A stretch of DNA of 64,000 nucleotides, from NCBI GenBank assembly GCA_021396245.1, contig WNYE01000021.1, positions 310,001 to 374,000 on the forward strand, given 5' to 3'. Numbering within the stretch: position 1 is the stretch's first letter; each line of letters opens with the position of its first letter. Below are positions 45,157 through 56,523 of the stretch, piece by piece. A model generated the notes under the pieces. That model saw only the letters and a program-made list of their open reading frames with translations. It had not been told where the DNA came from and did no database searches. The DNA is from Sporothrix humicola (Eukaryota > Ascomycota > Sordariomycetes > Ophiostomatales > Ophiostomataceae). A program made the position numbers and the translations under genes.

Positions 45157-45280
45157 AGGGGCAGGTACTTTTTTTTCCAGTTCTCGATGTTGGTCCCAAA
45201 GGGGCAGTAACTTACATGATAGTTGGTGGCAGGTGCAATGACGAAAGGGGCGGGTGTCAAAGGGGAGACCGATGACGTCA
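45157..45280. promoter_or_regulatory. Stress-response element cluster (4 AGGGG plus TGACGTCA)
   Basis: AGGGG occurs at 45157-45161, 45200-45204, 45246-45250 and 45261-45265, and a perfect palindromic TGACGTCA at 45273-45280. These lie 300-420 nt upstream of the CsbD-like start. AGGGG (its complement is CCCCT) is the STRE bound by Msn2/4-type zinc fingers. TGACGTCA is the site for Atf1/CREB bZIP factors downstream of Hog1/Sty1 MAP kinases. Motifs are seen directly; binding is inference. Confidence 0.6.
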
Positions 45281-46358
45281 TATAGAGCCCTGTAGCTTTA
45301 TGTACAGTGGTGTTTGGTACGGGTCCCACAGTGTGCAGCTCGGCTATGATGTCACTGTAAAAACTGTACCAGCATAACAAACCAGATGAACTCCACTGAA
45401 ACCACACATCCACACACATCCAGTTCGCGATCCCCAAATAGGCAGCAGAATATGGTAAAATGATGTCCTATGGATTGATGCATGTGGGTTGTCACAAAAT
45501 AGATTTTTCTGTCCCCCTCTCTTCATTTCCATTGGCTTCTTTCGGTCCGTGCAGGCATGTGGTTCTTCTCAATATTCCGATCTCAGTGAAGTGACGGACC
45601 TGCCCTGAAAATCGCACTTGGCGCTGTTGTGTACCGCCAAATTACAGGGCCTTCAGGGTCCTCTAGGCCTGTCGTAAATACGCCGGACCGCCCGTGCCTC
45701 ACTAACAACCGGCAAGGGCCGGCCTAGACTGATATCAAGGACCGGAGGCCGTCTAACTATATGGGCTGAAGTTATCATAAGCGTGTCAAGGCACGGCTCA
45801 ACAGTTGTTTAGGATGTGTAGAGTGTGTTGCCATTCATAGTATCTACCAATTTGGGGTATGTCCATATTCGAGGACTGTAAACCATCACATTCAACATAC
45901 CGTAAAATAACATCCGGTTATAGCAGAAAAGAATATGGGGCGAGAAGATGGAAAGAAGAAGTAAAATAATACAATAGGCAGGAAGGAACGTCAGATATGT
46001 TCATTCTATCATCTTCCTGTCGAGATGAATTGCGCGTTCCGCGAGGGGAATAAAGTATAATAGAAAATGAAGAGAAGACAGTAAATCATAAACATAAGCA
46101 TCAAAATGACCGGCCAGAGGGCCATAGGAGAGATTCCAGCCCAAGACGTATAAACAGAGAACCGAGAATAGAGAGAAAAAGAAGACGCAAAATGACAGTC
46201 TTCAGGCATGCATGTTTCATTTAATAATCCCTTCTGGCCCATAGCCCAGTCCGTAAAAATTCCATAACAGAATAAGGAACATAAAGGTGTGGAGTGAAGA
46301 ACAAAAGAAACACATCATGACCACAGGGACGGAGCCCAGATCAATTTTTTGTTAACAT

Positions 46359-48232
46359 TTAGTGGGCGGTCCACTGGATCGAGTCGAGGTCGATACCGTC
46401 CTGCACCATCTCCCACAGCGGGCTCAGCTCGCGCAGGAAGCTGACGCGCTCGCGCACAGCCTGCAGCACGTAGTCGATCTCCTGCTCGGTGGTGAAGCGG
46501 CCAATACCGAAGCGGATACTCGAGTGGGCGCTCTCGTCGCTGTTGCCAAGGGCACGCAGGACGTAGCTAGGCTCGAGCGAGGCGGACGTACAGGCACTGC
46601 CCGAAGACAGGGCAATGTCCTTGAGGGCCATCAGCAGCGACTCGCCCTCGACGTAGGCAAAGGAGACGTTGACGCAGCCGGGGTAGAAGTGGTCGCGGTC
46701 GCCGTTCTGGGAGGTGTGCTCCATGGCCAGGAGGCCATTGAGCAGGCGGTCGGAGAGGTACTTGATACGCTTGGAGTCATACTTTTGCTGGTTAGCTGTG
46801 TCCCAGTGCAAGATAAAAAGACAATGATATAGAGCAAGTTGGGAGAATAAAGATTTAGCAAGGCAGGGCAAGCAAATAAGAATAAGATCAGACGTAGCTC
46901 AAAGTCTCAACATGGTTCTTCCCCGAAGGGAACATTCAGAAAGCCATGCATGTTTAAAAGCAAATCATCATATCGAATATGGGGGGTATAATAAAATAAA
47001 GCAGAAATGTGGGAGAAAATAAACAAAAAGGAACATCAAGTGTGACGGTGACTTACGTTGAACTCTTCGTAGGCGATGCGGCACGCCTCACCAAAGCCGA
47101 CAACCAGCGGCGGTGCAAGCGTACCGCTGCGGAGACCACGCTCCTGGCCACCACCAGTGATGATGGGGTCGAGACGGACACGAGGACGACGGCGCACGTA
47201 GCAGGCGCCGATGCCCATGGGGCCGTAGATCTTGTGCGAGGAGATGGACATGAGGTCAATGTTCATAGCATTGACATCGAGGGCGATCTTGCCAACAGCC
47301 TGGGCACCGTCGGTGTGGAAGAAGACCTTGTTCTTGCGGCACAGACGGCCAATCTCAGCGAGCGGCTGGATGACACCAATCTCGTTGTTGACAGCCATGA
47401 TACTGACTAGGGCAGTCTCGGGGCGGATGGCAGCCTCGAGCGCCTCGAGGTCGACCAGACCCGAAGCCAGCACGGGCAGGTAGGTGATCTCGAAGCCCTC
47501 GTCCTGCAGATGGCGACAGCTGTCGAGGACGCACTTGTGCTCGGTCTGGGTAGTGATAATGTGCTTCTTCTTGCCAGAACGGCCAAAGAAGCGGGCAACG
47601 CCCTTGATGCTCATGTTGTTGCTCTCTGTGGCACCGCTCGTGAAGATAATCTCCTTGGGGTCGGCGCCAATCAGACGAGCAACATGCTCACGGGCCTCGT
47701 CCACAGCCTTCTCACTCTCCCAACCATACGAGTGTGTCCGGGAGTGCGGGTTGCCGTAGATGCCAACATAGAACGGCATCATGGCATCCAGAACGCGAGG
47801 ATCGACGGGGGTCGTGGCCTGCATGTCGAGGTAGATTGGCCGCTGGCCCTCCTCGAGAACAGTTGCCTGCTTGAGGACCTCGGCCATGGGGCTGACGAGG
47901 ACGTCAGCACCAGCGCCAGATGTGGGAACAGGGACCTCGCCGAGGGCGTTCTGGAAGTCCTTCTTGTTGAGATGGATGGCGGTCTCGATCTTGGCGGCCT
48001 CGGCGACCTGGGCATTGTCGCGCTTGGACTCGGACACATACGTCCTCCGTGCCTGTGCTGGTGACTGTGACTGGACCGACTGAGTTGCGGCGGCCGTCGT
48101 TGCTAACCGAGGCCGTCCACTGTGCATTCTCCGCAGAGCCGACGCCGAAGCCGAAGCAGCCGGAGCCGATGGCCGTGAGGCAAGGCGCGCGGCCTGCCTT
48201 AATAATAACGCCTGGGATGAGATGGCAGGCAT
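46359..48232 (-). CDS. Mitochondrial cysteine desulfurase NFS1 (2 exons)
   Basis: Exon 1 is 48232-47057 and ends GAG TTC AAC before donor GTAAGT. Exon 2 starts at 46787 (after CAG) or 46781 (after AAAAG) and ends at 46359; the frame is the same either way, giving 534 or 532 residues. The enzyme takes sulfur from cysteine for Fe-S clusters and tRNA thiolation. The N-terminus (SQALLLRQAARLASRP) is an Arg/Ser/Ala-rich mitochondrial presequence. Motifs: YLDMQATTPVDPRVLDAM, the PLP-binding Lys334 in SSHKIYGPMG, QTEHKCVLDS, and the catalytic cysteine (about residue 458) in SSGSACTSASLEPSYVL. The C-terminus (LSPLWEMVQDGIDLDSIQW) matches eukaryotic Nfs1. Comparison with yeast Nfs1 and branch-point spacing both favour the 46781 junction. 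The intron, about 270 nt, is long for this region. Confidence 0.93.
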
Positions 48233-50062
48233 GATGATGGATGTGATGGAGATGGAGGGAGATGGAGGATGATCAAAAGAGGAAGAAAAAAAGGGAGGGA
48301 AAAAGGAGAAGAAGAGAGAGAAAAGAAGTAAAAAAGGAGTCGGAATGAAATGAAGAAGAGGAAAGGATGCAAAGGCAAGATCAATTAAAGGGCGTGAATT
48401 TGTCAACCGCCCATCGGTTGCAGTTTGCCTGCGCGCGTTTGTTCTTCTGCACACCTTTTTTCTTGTCGGTGGGAGGTGGTGGTGGTTTTGTTCGGTTTTC
48501 TCCCAGATCCCGTTTTTTTCGCCTTCCCGCCGATTTTCCCATTTTTCCCATTCTCGACGGGAAATTCAGCTCCCAGAGAGCAAATTCGGCGATAGCATCG
48601 GAGGCAACTTGCCACTGTCCGATTGGACGAATCAGCTCCTGTTGTGGGGTATTTTTCTGCCGGTGGGCCTGTGCTCGTTTCCTAGGGCGGTCAGGAACTC
48701 CCTGGGCTGCCCCGCTACAGCTGTCTCTCAGCGCCCCGCCGCATTTGCGGGAGCCTTTTGCTGGCTTGTTGTCACAGGCCTGGCAGTCGCTATCTCTACC
48801 AATTAGGCAAGGGGTGCCCTTCGATTACTGAGGACAACGCCGGCTCAGGGCAGGTGCAATTGATATATTGAAGCGAACCCAGACAAACAAAGAAGGAAGT
48901 TGCGATGGTATGCGATAGTGCAAGTCGCCCAAGAGGCCTTTTCTGGCATTTGGCATTGAAAATGTCTAGTAATTAACTAGGAACGTGCAGCATGTTCGAT
49001 CCCAGCGAGCATCGTGTTGGCCTTGTCACGACATCTCGTACTTCATCCAACGGCCCTGTGCCATTTGGTTGTCGTGCAGCGTTACAGCGCCTTGTCGGCA
49101 CTTATTTCGCTCCGTCACCTTCTGGCCGCGTTTCTTTTATGCAGCTACGACGTAACTGGGTGGCCTATTTGTATACTTGCACTTGTAATGTGTCGGCCGC
49201 GCTTGCCTTACCCAGAGCCGTCCCGATGGTCACAACTTCCCGAACCTCGCGACTCGCACCTGCTGCACGCAATCAGTTTCCAAATTGGCTTCTTGGCTCT
49301 TTCCCTCTGCTCTGTTCCCCCTGCGCTGTCACTCGTCACTGCCTGCTCTCAATTCGACGACGCACTCTTTTTCGTAATTATTGCCGCCCAGCCACCTGCC
49401 TCCTTCCCTACTGGCGGAGTGCCCGTGGAATCCGATTTTGCAAAACCGCCCACTGCCACGATCTGCGCCACGCTCACCATAACTTGTGGAAAGCGCGACC
49501 CACTTGCCAGTTCGTCAAGTCTCCGCAAGTAGTAAAGCTGCCCAAGCCCGCGCTAGCCCACCACAGGCCAAAGGCAGAGGAAGCAAGACAGCACTGAGAA
49601 AGCAAGAACGTCATCAGCTGCCCGCCCCTCCTCCACTCCAAAAGCCCCCGAAAGGCCGCCAAAAACGCACCAAAACGCACAATCCACACCAAAAGCCTCC
49701 TGCCCATTGAACCTTGTTTTTTGTGTCTTTTCGTCTCTTTTCGGCCGGGCAGGCGCAACCAACAAGGCAGCGTCGCTTTTTCTGACATCGTGCCTGCGTA
49801 ACTTTTAACTTCTGACTTTTGCTCCTTAATTCTCTTCACTTTGTGACGCACGCATCGCATCGCCTTTAGAATTATCGCCAATTTTCTCGACGGCCTCGAC
49901 GTTTCCCTGCGCCGCCGAGCTTTCCGAAGCAAGAAGCACTATCACTTCACCTCCGATTCATTTTTTGGTCCTCGACTTCGACTCGACAGCTCTACACAAT
50001 CTCTCTCGATTTTCTTACTTCGACTATCCCCTCCTTAAAATCTTCTCCTTGAGCTCGTCGCC
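48233..50062. other. Divergent intergenic region NFS1 / BAR-SH3 gene
   Basis: About 1.8 kb with no recognisable gene. The part before 50062 is C/T-rich and contains ACTTCGACTCGACAGCTC-like leader sequence typical of a fungal 5' UTR. Open frames such as 48992-49597 look accidental. Confidence 0.5.
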
Positions 50063-51568
50063 ATGAGCTTCAAGGGTTTCTCCAAGGGCATTGCCCGGGT
50101 AGGTGGCCCCCCAAAGGCGGCACGGCACGCTTTCGTCCCTCGACAGCATACTGACAGGCATTCTAGGCCCCCCAACAATTCCGGCAGAAATTCAACATGG
50201 GCGAGCAGACCAAAGACCCCATTTACATCGACGCCGAGCGACGGTTCGACGACCTCGAGGCCCAGACAAAGAAGCTGCACGAAGAGAGCAAGCGGTACGC
50301 AGACGCCATCAATGGCATGCTCACGCACCAGATCGAGTTCTCCAAGGCCATTGCCGAAATCTACAAGCCCATCAGCGGCAGCGTGTCCGATCCGGACTCG
50401 TTTATTGCCGAGGGCAATGTCGAGGGCATCCGGGCGTGCGAGGAGTACGAGGCGGTGGTCAAGGACCTGCAGGAGACGCTCAAGCCAGAACTGGAAATGA
50501 TTGAGAGCCGGGTCGTGCAGCCGGCCGACGAGCTGTTGGTTGTCATCCAGGCGATCCGCAAGTGCGCCGTGAAGCGCGAACACAAGAAGCTGGACTACGA
50601 CCGGCACCGGGCAGCGCTCAAGAAGCTGCAGGACAAGAAGGAGAAGTCGCTCAAGGACGAAAAGGCCATGTACAAGGCTGAGGCAGACCTGGAGCAGTCG
50701 ACGCAAGATTTTGACTACTTTAACGACCTGCTCAAGGACGAGCTGCCCAAGCTGTTCTCGCTCGAGCGCCAGTTCATCCAGCCACTCTTCCAGTCCTTTT
50801 ACTACATGCAGCTCAATGTCTTTTATACGCTGCACGAGAAGATGCAGCAGATCGACATTGGCTACTTCAACCTGACGCTCGACGTCCAGGAGGCCTTTGA
50901 CATGAAGCGCGGCGACATCCAGGAGCGTGCGGAGAAGCTGTCGATTGTCAAATTCCGCACCACCGGCGGCCGGAGACCGGGCCAGCCGCCCAAGTCCAAG
51001 TACGGCAACCGCTTAACAATCGAGGGCCGCAAGGACCGGCCATTGGCCATCACACAAGGCCCCTCGTCGGCCGGCGGCTACGACTCCGCATCACCGCCCG
51101 GCTCCCCCGCCACCGGCGCCAGCGCCACTTATCCCTACCGCAGCCGCGCCAACTCGTCCGCCGAGCACCCGCCGCCGCCATACTCGGCCGAAGTCGACGC
51201 CAGCAACAGCTCGACCAAGTACGGCAGCCATGTCGGCAGCAGTGCCAGCGCACTCGCCGCAGCGGCCAAGTCGAAGCCGCCACCACCAAAGCCCAAGCCG
51301 CACCGGCTCAGCGCAACGCCGGCGGCCGAGACAGCAACGGCGCTGTACGACTACGCAGCAGCGCAGGACGGTGATCTGAGCTTCTCGGCAGGCGACGTGA
51401 TTGAGATTGTGACGCGATCCGACAACGTCAATGAGTGGTGGACGGGCAAACTGCAAGGCCGGACAGGACAGTTCCCAGGTATGTCTAGGATGGTACATGA
51501 TAATATGTCCTATGTGACGATTAGTTACTAACTCTTCTTTAGGAAACTATGTGCAGGTCGACGGTTAG
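50063..51568 (+). CDS. BAR-SH3 endocytic protein, Rvs167/Hob1 type (3 exons)
   Basis: Exons 50063-50098, 50167-51478 and 51543-51568; introns of 68 and 64 nt with GTAGGT/CTAG and GTATGT/TTTAG borders; 457 residues. The spliced start MSFKGFSKGIAR-APQQFRQK is the hallmark of the amphiphysin/Rvs167 N-terminal amphipathic helix. The N-BAR domain spans about residues 6-240 (helical, with DPIYIDAERRFDDLEAQ and LFSLERQFIQPLFQSFYYMQ). A Ser/Pro-rich linker with many PPP and PPKPKP motifs follows. A C-terminal SH3 domain (about 397-457) contains ALYDYAAAQDGDLSFSAGDV, NEWWTGKL and the terminal FPGNYVQVDG, encoded across the last intron. The protein bends membrane at endocytic sites together with actin. 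The first exon holds only 12 codons. Confidence 0.93.
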
Positions 51569-51968
51569 AAGCCCCGAAAACCTCACTAGAAGGTTTCTCT
51601 TGTGTCAACTTTCCTTTGCTTTTCTCTTTTTTTTTTTATATCTTTTCTTTCCGCGCTGCGTTGTTGGTTTGCATTGTCATTTCCACGGTCATTGTAACGG
51701 AAAGGAGTACAATATGTCATAGATAATACTCTTATACCAAAGGCTTTGCATTTATTCGTTGTTTATATTGTTGTCTTCTTCGTTTTCATTTTCTTTCTCG
51801 GTCTTCTCGGCGGTTTTTCGTGACAATTTTTCTCGGTAGTTTCGGTTTCCCTCGTTGTGTTTCTGCTTTCTCTGTCGCCTCTGTCTCTCGAGAAAGGATA
51901 TGGGATCTCCGCAGACGTGGGGTGGTAATGATAGAGAGAAATGGTGTACGACCGACCATATCAATAAA

Positions 51969-51989
51969 CACAAACAAACAAACAAACAC
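51969..51989 (+). repeat. (CAAA)n microsatellite
   Basis: Run of CAAA units ending in ACACA. It lies in non-coding DNA downstream of the BAR-SH3 gene. Confidence 0.8.
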
Positions 51990-52484
51990 ACAAATACACA
52001 GGTAAACAAATAAACAGACATTCATCTAATGCCTCATGAAAGTGTCCCATGACCAATATTGCGCCTTTGAATTTGCACTTCTCTTGACTCTCTCTCCACA
52101 TTCAACCCCACGAGCGGCTAATCGCTGATATCGTGGGGGGTAAGAAGAGTCGATAAATAAAAAAAGTGAAGACGATCGAGCCATGGTTATCCATTGCCAG
52201 CGTGGCTTTTAGCACGTTCACATTGTCTTTGAGGTTTTATATACCATGCGGCATTTGTGCCGTCTAAATATGTACGGAGTGTGTGCCCTGCATACAACTT
52301 CCCCACGTAGAATGAAAGAAAGTGAAGATGAAGGCGGGTTGTTGAGGATTTTTGTGCAATACTGCGGTCTTGATGCTACTCTAGCATTGAAGACAAAGAA
52401 ACAGAAGCAACAGGAGACGGGATGAAAATGCATGGAAAGGTGGAGGTCGTGCAGGTTACCCTTGATTTATATGCACTTTCATAA

Positions 52485-52505
52485 AGCTCGAAGCTCGAAG
52501 CTCGA
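52485..52505 (+). repeat. (AGCTCGA)3 tandem repeat
   Basis: Three perfect AGCTCGA heptamers. Simple repeat in non-coding DNA. Confidence 0.85.
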
Positions 52506-53844
52506 AGACAAAGACAAGTTGGTGATGGTGGAGTAGTATCGTGGAAATATGTGCCGTCCCTTTCTATCTCTTCTATTCTTCCCGTCTCGCCTCATTTTTC
52601 CTTTTTTGAAATCACATTTTTTGTGGTTCTATTCGTCTACAAGTGTGTATCCAATTTGAAAACGACCCTGAAACTTATTTGAGGGGTTGCTTGGATCCTT
52701 GATCAGGCAAGTGGGATGCATCAAGTTGACGGCAAGGCTGAGGCTCTAGCCAGTCGTATTAAGGGACGAAGAGTGGATGTTTGCCAAATTCAACTTCAGA
52801 GACATGGTTGAGCTACGTCGTCGAGCTCCGGATCATCTCCGTATGTCGGAGATCTGTCTTCTCTTTCATATTTTTTGGGGGGATGATGATTTTTCTTCAT
52901 CTTCTTCCATCTTTTTTCCCTCGCCGGAACTTCACCCGGCAGTAACAGGTTGTTAAGGTTGCAGTGCAGCAAGGTAGCGTGTGGTAAAATAAGGCGATAC
53001 CTCTGTCAAGTTCGGCGGTTAAGGCTTACCATCTACATCCTTGCAGCTTCCTTCTTCTTCCTTTCCTTCCTTTTGTTCCTTCAAATCCTTTATTCTGCAA
53101 TTCTCCCTTCCAACACTTCCTATTACTTTCCCCCTCACTTTCGCATGGCGTGCCCGGCATGGTAAGCCAAGGGAGCTTCCGTCCCCTCCGTATCATTCGT
53201 ATCCGTGGGGGAAGAGGACAAAACGGCCAAACAACCGACCGAGAAATATCAAGTGTCAAAGTCCGAACGCACGACAGTCTCGATATGCCCTCTCAGATGC
53301 CATAACCCCTAACAGCGGCCGATTCCGCTTCGGCCTAGCTTGTCACGTTTCTTCCCTTCTCTTTTCTTTTTCTCAGTAGATTTCAGCCTCATATTTAACC
53401 CTTTGAGGGTGACGGGGCAGCCATCACAGCTCCGAAGCCAAGAACGACACTCAAGTCCTATATCTGAGCCAAGGATAATATGACGGACACCCCATAGAGC
53501 CTCATTCTTCAGGCAAGGCCTTTATTCTTTCTTCATGTTGACCACACCCTCTTTTTCTTTTTTTCTGTTTCCCCACTTGTTTGCATCGTGTTGGGCACGA
53601 TACACACGACATGCGTTGTCCTTCAGTCCTCTGTCTTTTGTCTTTTTGCATGTTTCTGCACGTTTTCTTTTGCCCTGATCATATGTCTGCATATTTGCTC
53701 CAACGTGCAGAAAATGTGCAAAAAAAGAACTGAATTTCTAACGTTTCCTCCCCAGATGCACCTTCTATACTCGTTTTCTCTTTGATTTTTTGGTAAAGTC
53801 CACCCCCTCCTCACCCTCCCTCTCAACGTCAACCACTGTAAATG

Positions 53845-56523
53845 TCATAACGGACCGACGTGTTCACTCCCACTGACCCGTTTGCGACGAGAAAAATCAA
53901 AACCTCGGCCAATCGCCCGATACATTGGCTCAACAAAAGAGACCCAACTCGGCTTTTCACATTCAGCCTGTTCGTCGATGCTCATAGGCGAAGACGGACG
54001 AGAGGGCATCAGAACGTCTTTGCCCTTCTCTTTGGCTCTGTCCGTCTCGCATTCCCCCTCATCTGCAGAGGTCGCCTGACTGCCAAAGTCGCATGCCTGG
54101 AAGTCGCATGCTTGGTATCGATCCCCCTCTTGTTCCTCTTCGCTCTCCTCTGCATCCTTAGCCATGTCGCAAAGCTTGCGCTTTCTGCTGCTGCTACCCG
54201 GCAAAACAGAAACAGAGCTGGACAGCGCTCCTTCGCTGCAACCCAGCCCCTCTTCTACCATCATTTCTACCCCTTTCCCACTATCACTACCAATGTCCAT
54301 GCATTCTCCCTCGCACTCCTTGTCCCCCTTTCCTCCCCAAATGTCCAGCCCTGGAAGGCGAAGTGTCGGATCGAAACTGACCACAACGATTGCTTGCCGA
54401 GCCCCATTATCACTCCCGTCGCTGCTAGTCGTCGCATAAATGAGCACGCGGTCGTCCCAGGACGTCGCTGTAATATTCCCACAGTAGCCAGGCGGGTTCA
54501 GGACATCACTGAGCGCTTTGGCCTGGTCGAGCATCCTGCTGGTCCCGTAATTTTCGTTTCCGTTTCCGTTTTCGTATTGGTGGCTGCTCTTTCCCTCCTC
54601 CTCTTTGTATTCCTTTGGCCAAGTGACCACATCTCGGTCCACGTAGCGTTTGCTGATCTCCCGCAGCGGGTAGAGCGGACTGCCCTCTCTTGTTTCTGAA
54701 ATCCCACCGTCGCTCTCGACATCATCGCTGATTAGACGTTCACGACGAGTCCCAGCCCGCAAAATCAACCGAGGCGTAGCCAAGGGATCCGTCGATGGGG
54801 CAGAAGGGTTTCGATAAAACAAGTCCATAAATGTGCGGCTCGAAGTGCTGTAAACACGAGCACCACACCGGCTCAATGTCAGCGGCATCATGCGGGATGC
54901 ATCGTCGCCCGGATGGACATTTTCGGGAAGACGAGCAAGCTTGGGTGTTAGACGTCTCCGTTTATGTTTTTGCTCTTCTTGTTTTTGGGTCTTGTCCTTT
55001 GGTGTCTTCCACTCGAGTGGCTGCATGTAGTATGTCCGCCGGCTGCTGCTGGCCCCGCTGACACGAAGCCACTCTTTGCGAGATTCGACAGCCATGATCT
55101 GCCCAGAAACTTGATTCTTTTCCAGCCGCAAAGTCGTCCAGCGGTCGTCAACAGCGCCCTCGTCGTTTCGTCTCCTCCAAAGCGATGCCCGAGTCGGAAT
55201 TTCGCGCCGTTGAGGATCCTGGAGCGGGAATCGCACGCATGTGTAGTATGAAGACGGCGAAAAGAGGCCAGTCGCACGGCCAGACATGGGGCTGTTGTTT
55301 TGTTGATTAACACTCTCGCCGGAATTATTGCTGTTGTCGTCCCCTTCATCATCGCTCTCGTCATTGTCGTATGGGTCGATTTCGCTGTCGTAGTGGTCGA
55401 GATACCGCTGCTGGTTGGCGAGTGCATAAAAGTATCCGTCAATCACTTCGAAACATAGACTGCTGCCCAAATCTGCCAGACCAATCGAGTTGTCCAGAAA
55501 GATGGCCTTGGTCGACCAGATATCCTTCGTAATATCGTAATGTCGCAGCACCCAGCGCCGATGGCCGCTATATGTCGGGGCTGTGGTGGTGGTGCCGCCA
55601 CCAAGACCCTCACCATCTGTATCCTGCTCAGGAAGACGCCGGCTCGTAAATGTGCCGAAAACTAGGTATTCCTTGTTGTTTCTCACAAACAAGCGGTGAT
55701 GCGGCAGGGCCAGGCGGTGGCTGCGGCACCAGCGCGTCGTCGGGTTAAACAAAATCAACCAGCTCTCCTGGTGGCCCGTTCCAGGAACACGGTGCACGTA
55801 AACACACGACACAATGCCGTCGGAATAGTGAAGTGGCCGAAAATGGAAGTTGCGCTTGTCTTTGGAAGCCGGCACCGCCTCGGTCAAGAGCCGCCGCACT
55901 TGGACTGACGTCTCTTTGTGGGTCGTGGCGCCGCCAGACAGGGGAAGGATACGCAGCGTGCGACCAGAGCTGGCCATGTACAGCAACGTCTGGCCGGCAT
56001 AAATGTACGGCGGCGCTGACGACGGCGGTAGTGGGTCCTGACTGCGGGTATACCCGCCGTTGCCGAGAATGCCGCCGTGAAAAGTGGGGCCGTTTCCGTC
56101 GCTGTTGCCAATTCCGGCAGCATTCAAATTACGGCCGCCGTAAGTGGGGACCTCCGCCTCAGCGACAACTGCCGCTGCAAAAGGCTGCAGATTGGAAATC
56201 GCCAGGTGCCGCTTGGCAACGATTCTCAGAGCAGTTGCATAGTCCCATGTTGGGCGCAAACGAACGCACTCGTCAGAGAATGGAGCTTGTTTCTGGGCTG
56301 TCAGTATGGGAGCAGGAGATTAATCCAGAAGAGAAAGGGACATACTAACCTCAACGAGAGTGCGGCAGATGCTGTTGTTGCCCATAATTCCGTTAAAAAA
56401 CCGGCAAGTCATGCTCAGCGTAAATGCATCTTCCACATCGAGCAGCTGGACAATGCTCCAGATTAACTCATTGGGCAAACGAGCAATGGGTGCTAGCAGC
56501 GGGGGTTGTGAAAATGACTGCAT
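53845..56523 (-). CDS. F-box protein with large uncharacterised C-terminal region (2 exons)
   Basis: Exons 56523-56350 and 56292-53845; the 57-nt intron has donor GTTAGT, branch CTGAC and acceptor CCCAG. The only in-frame junction skips the AG that directly follows the branch site. 873 residues. The F-box is at about residues 12-50 (IARLPNELIWSIVQLLDVED, then AFTLSMTCRFFNGI), so it probably recruits a target to an SCF ubiquitin ligase. The rest has no domain that I recognise. Segments such as PYIYAGQTLLYMASSGRTLR, ESWLILFNPTTRWCR and KEYLVFGTFTSRR look like beta strands of a propeller-like fold, separated by acidic, Asn- and Ser-rich linkers. The C-terminal 200 or so residues are strongly acidic and disordered, then basic (FDFSRRKR). 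The substrate is unknown. Confidence 0.8.

Larger units (their letters stand above)
44859..46358. other. 1.5 kb intergenic region: CsbD promoter and NFS1 3' side
   Basis: The left 430 nt form the stress-type promoter described separately. Around 45600-45760 there is a GC-richer patch with an imperfect inverted repeat (TCTAGGCC at 45662-45669 and GGCCTAGA at 45721-45728). The rest is AT-rich and likely contains the NFS1 3' UTR. No gene is recognised. Confidence 0.5.
51569..53844. other. Convergent 2.3 kb intergenic region
   Basis: Between the BAR-SH3 gene (+) and the F-box gene (-). No protein gene is recognised. It contains a CAAA simple repeat (51969-51989) and a 7-bp tandem repeat (52485-52505). 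C/T-rich patches near 53040-53140 and 53520-53650 do not lead into a plausible frame. Confidence 0.5.

Noticed and set aside
45600..45760. GC-rich patch with inverted 8-mers, considered as a tRNA or small RNA
   Set aside because: There is no cloverleaf pattern, no TTCGA-type T loop and no anticodon arm that I could fold.
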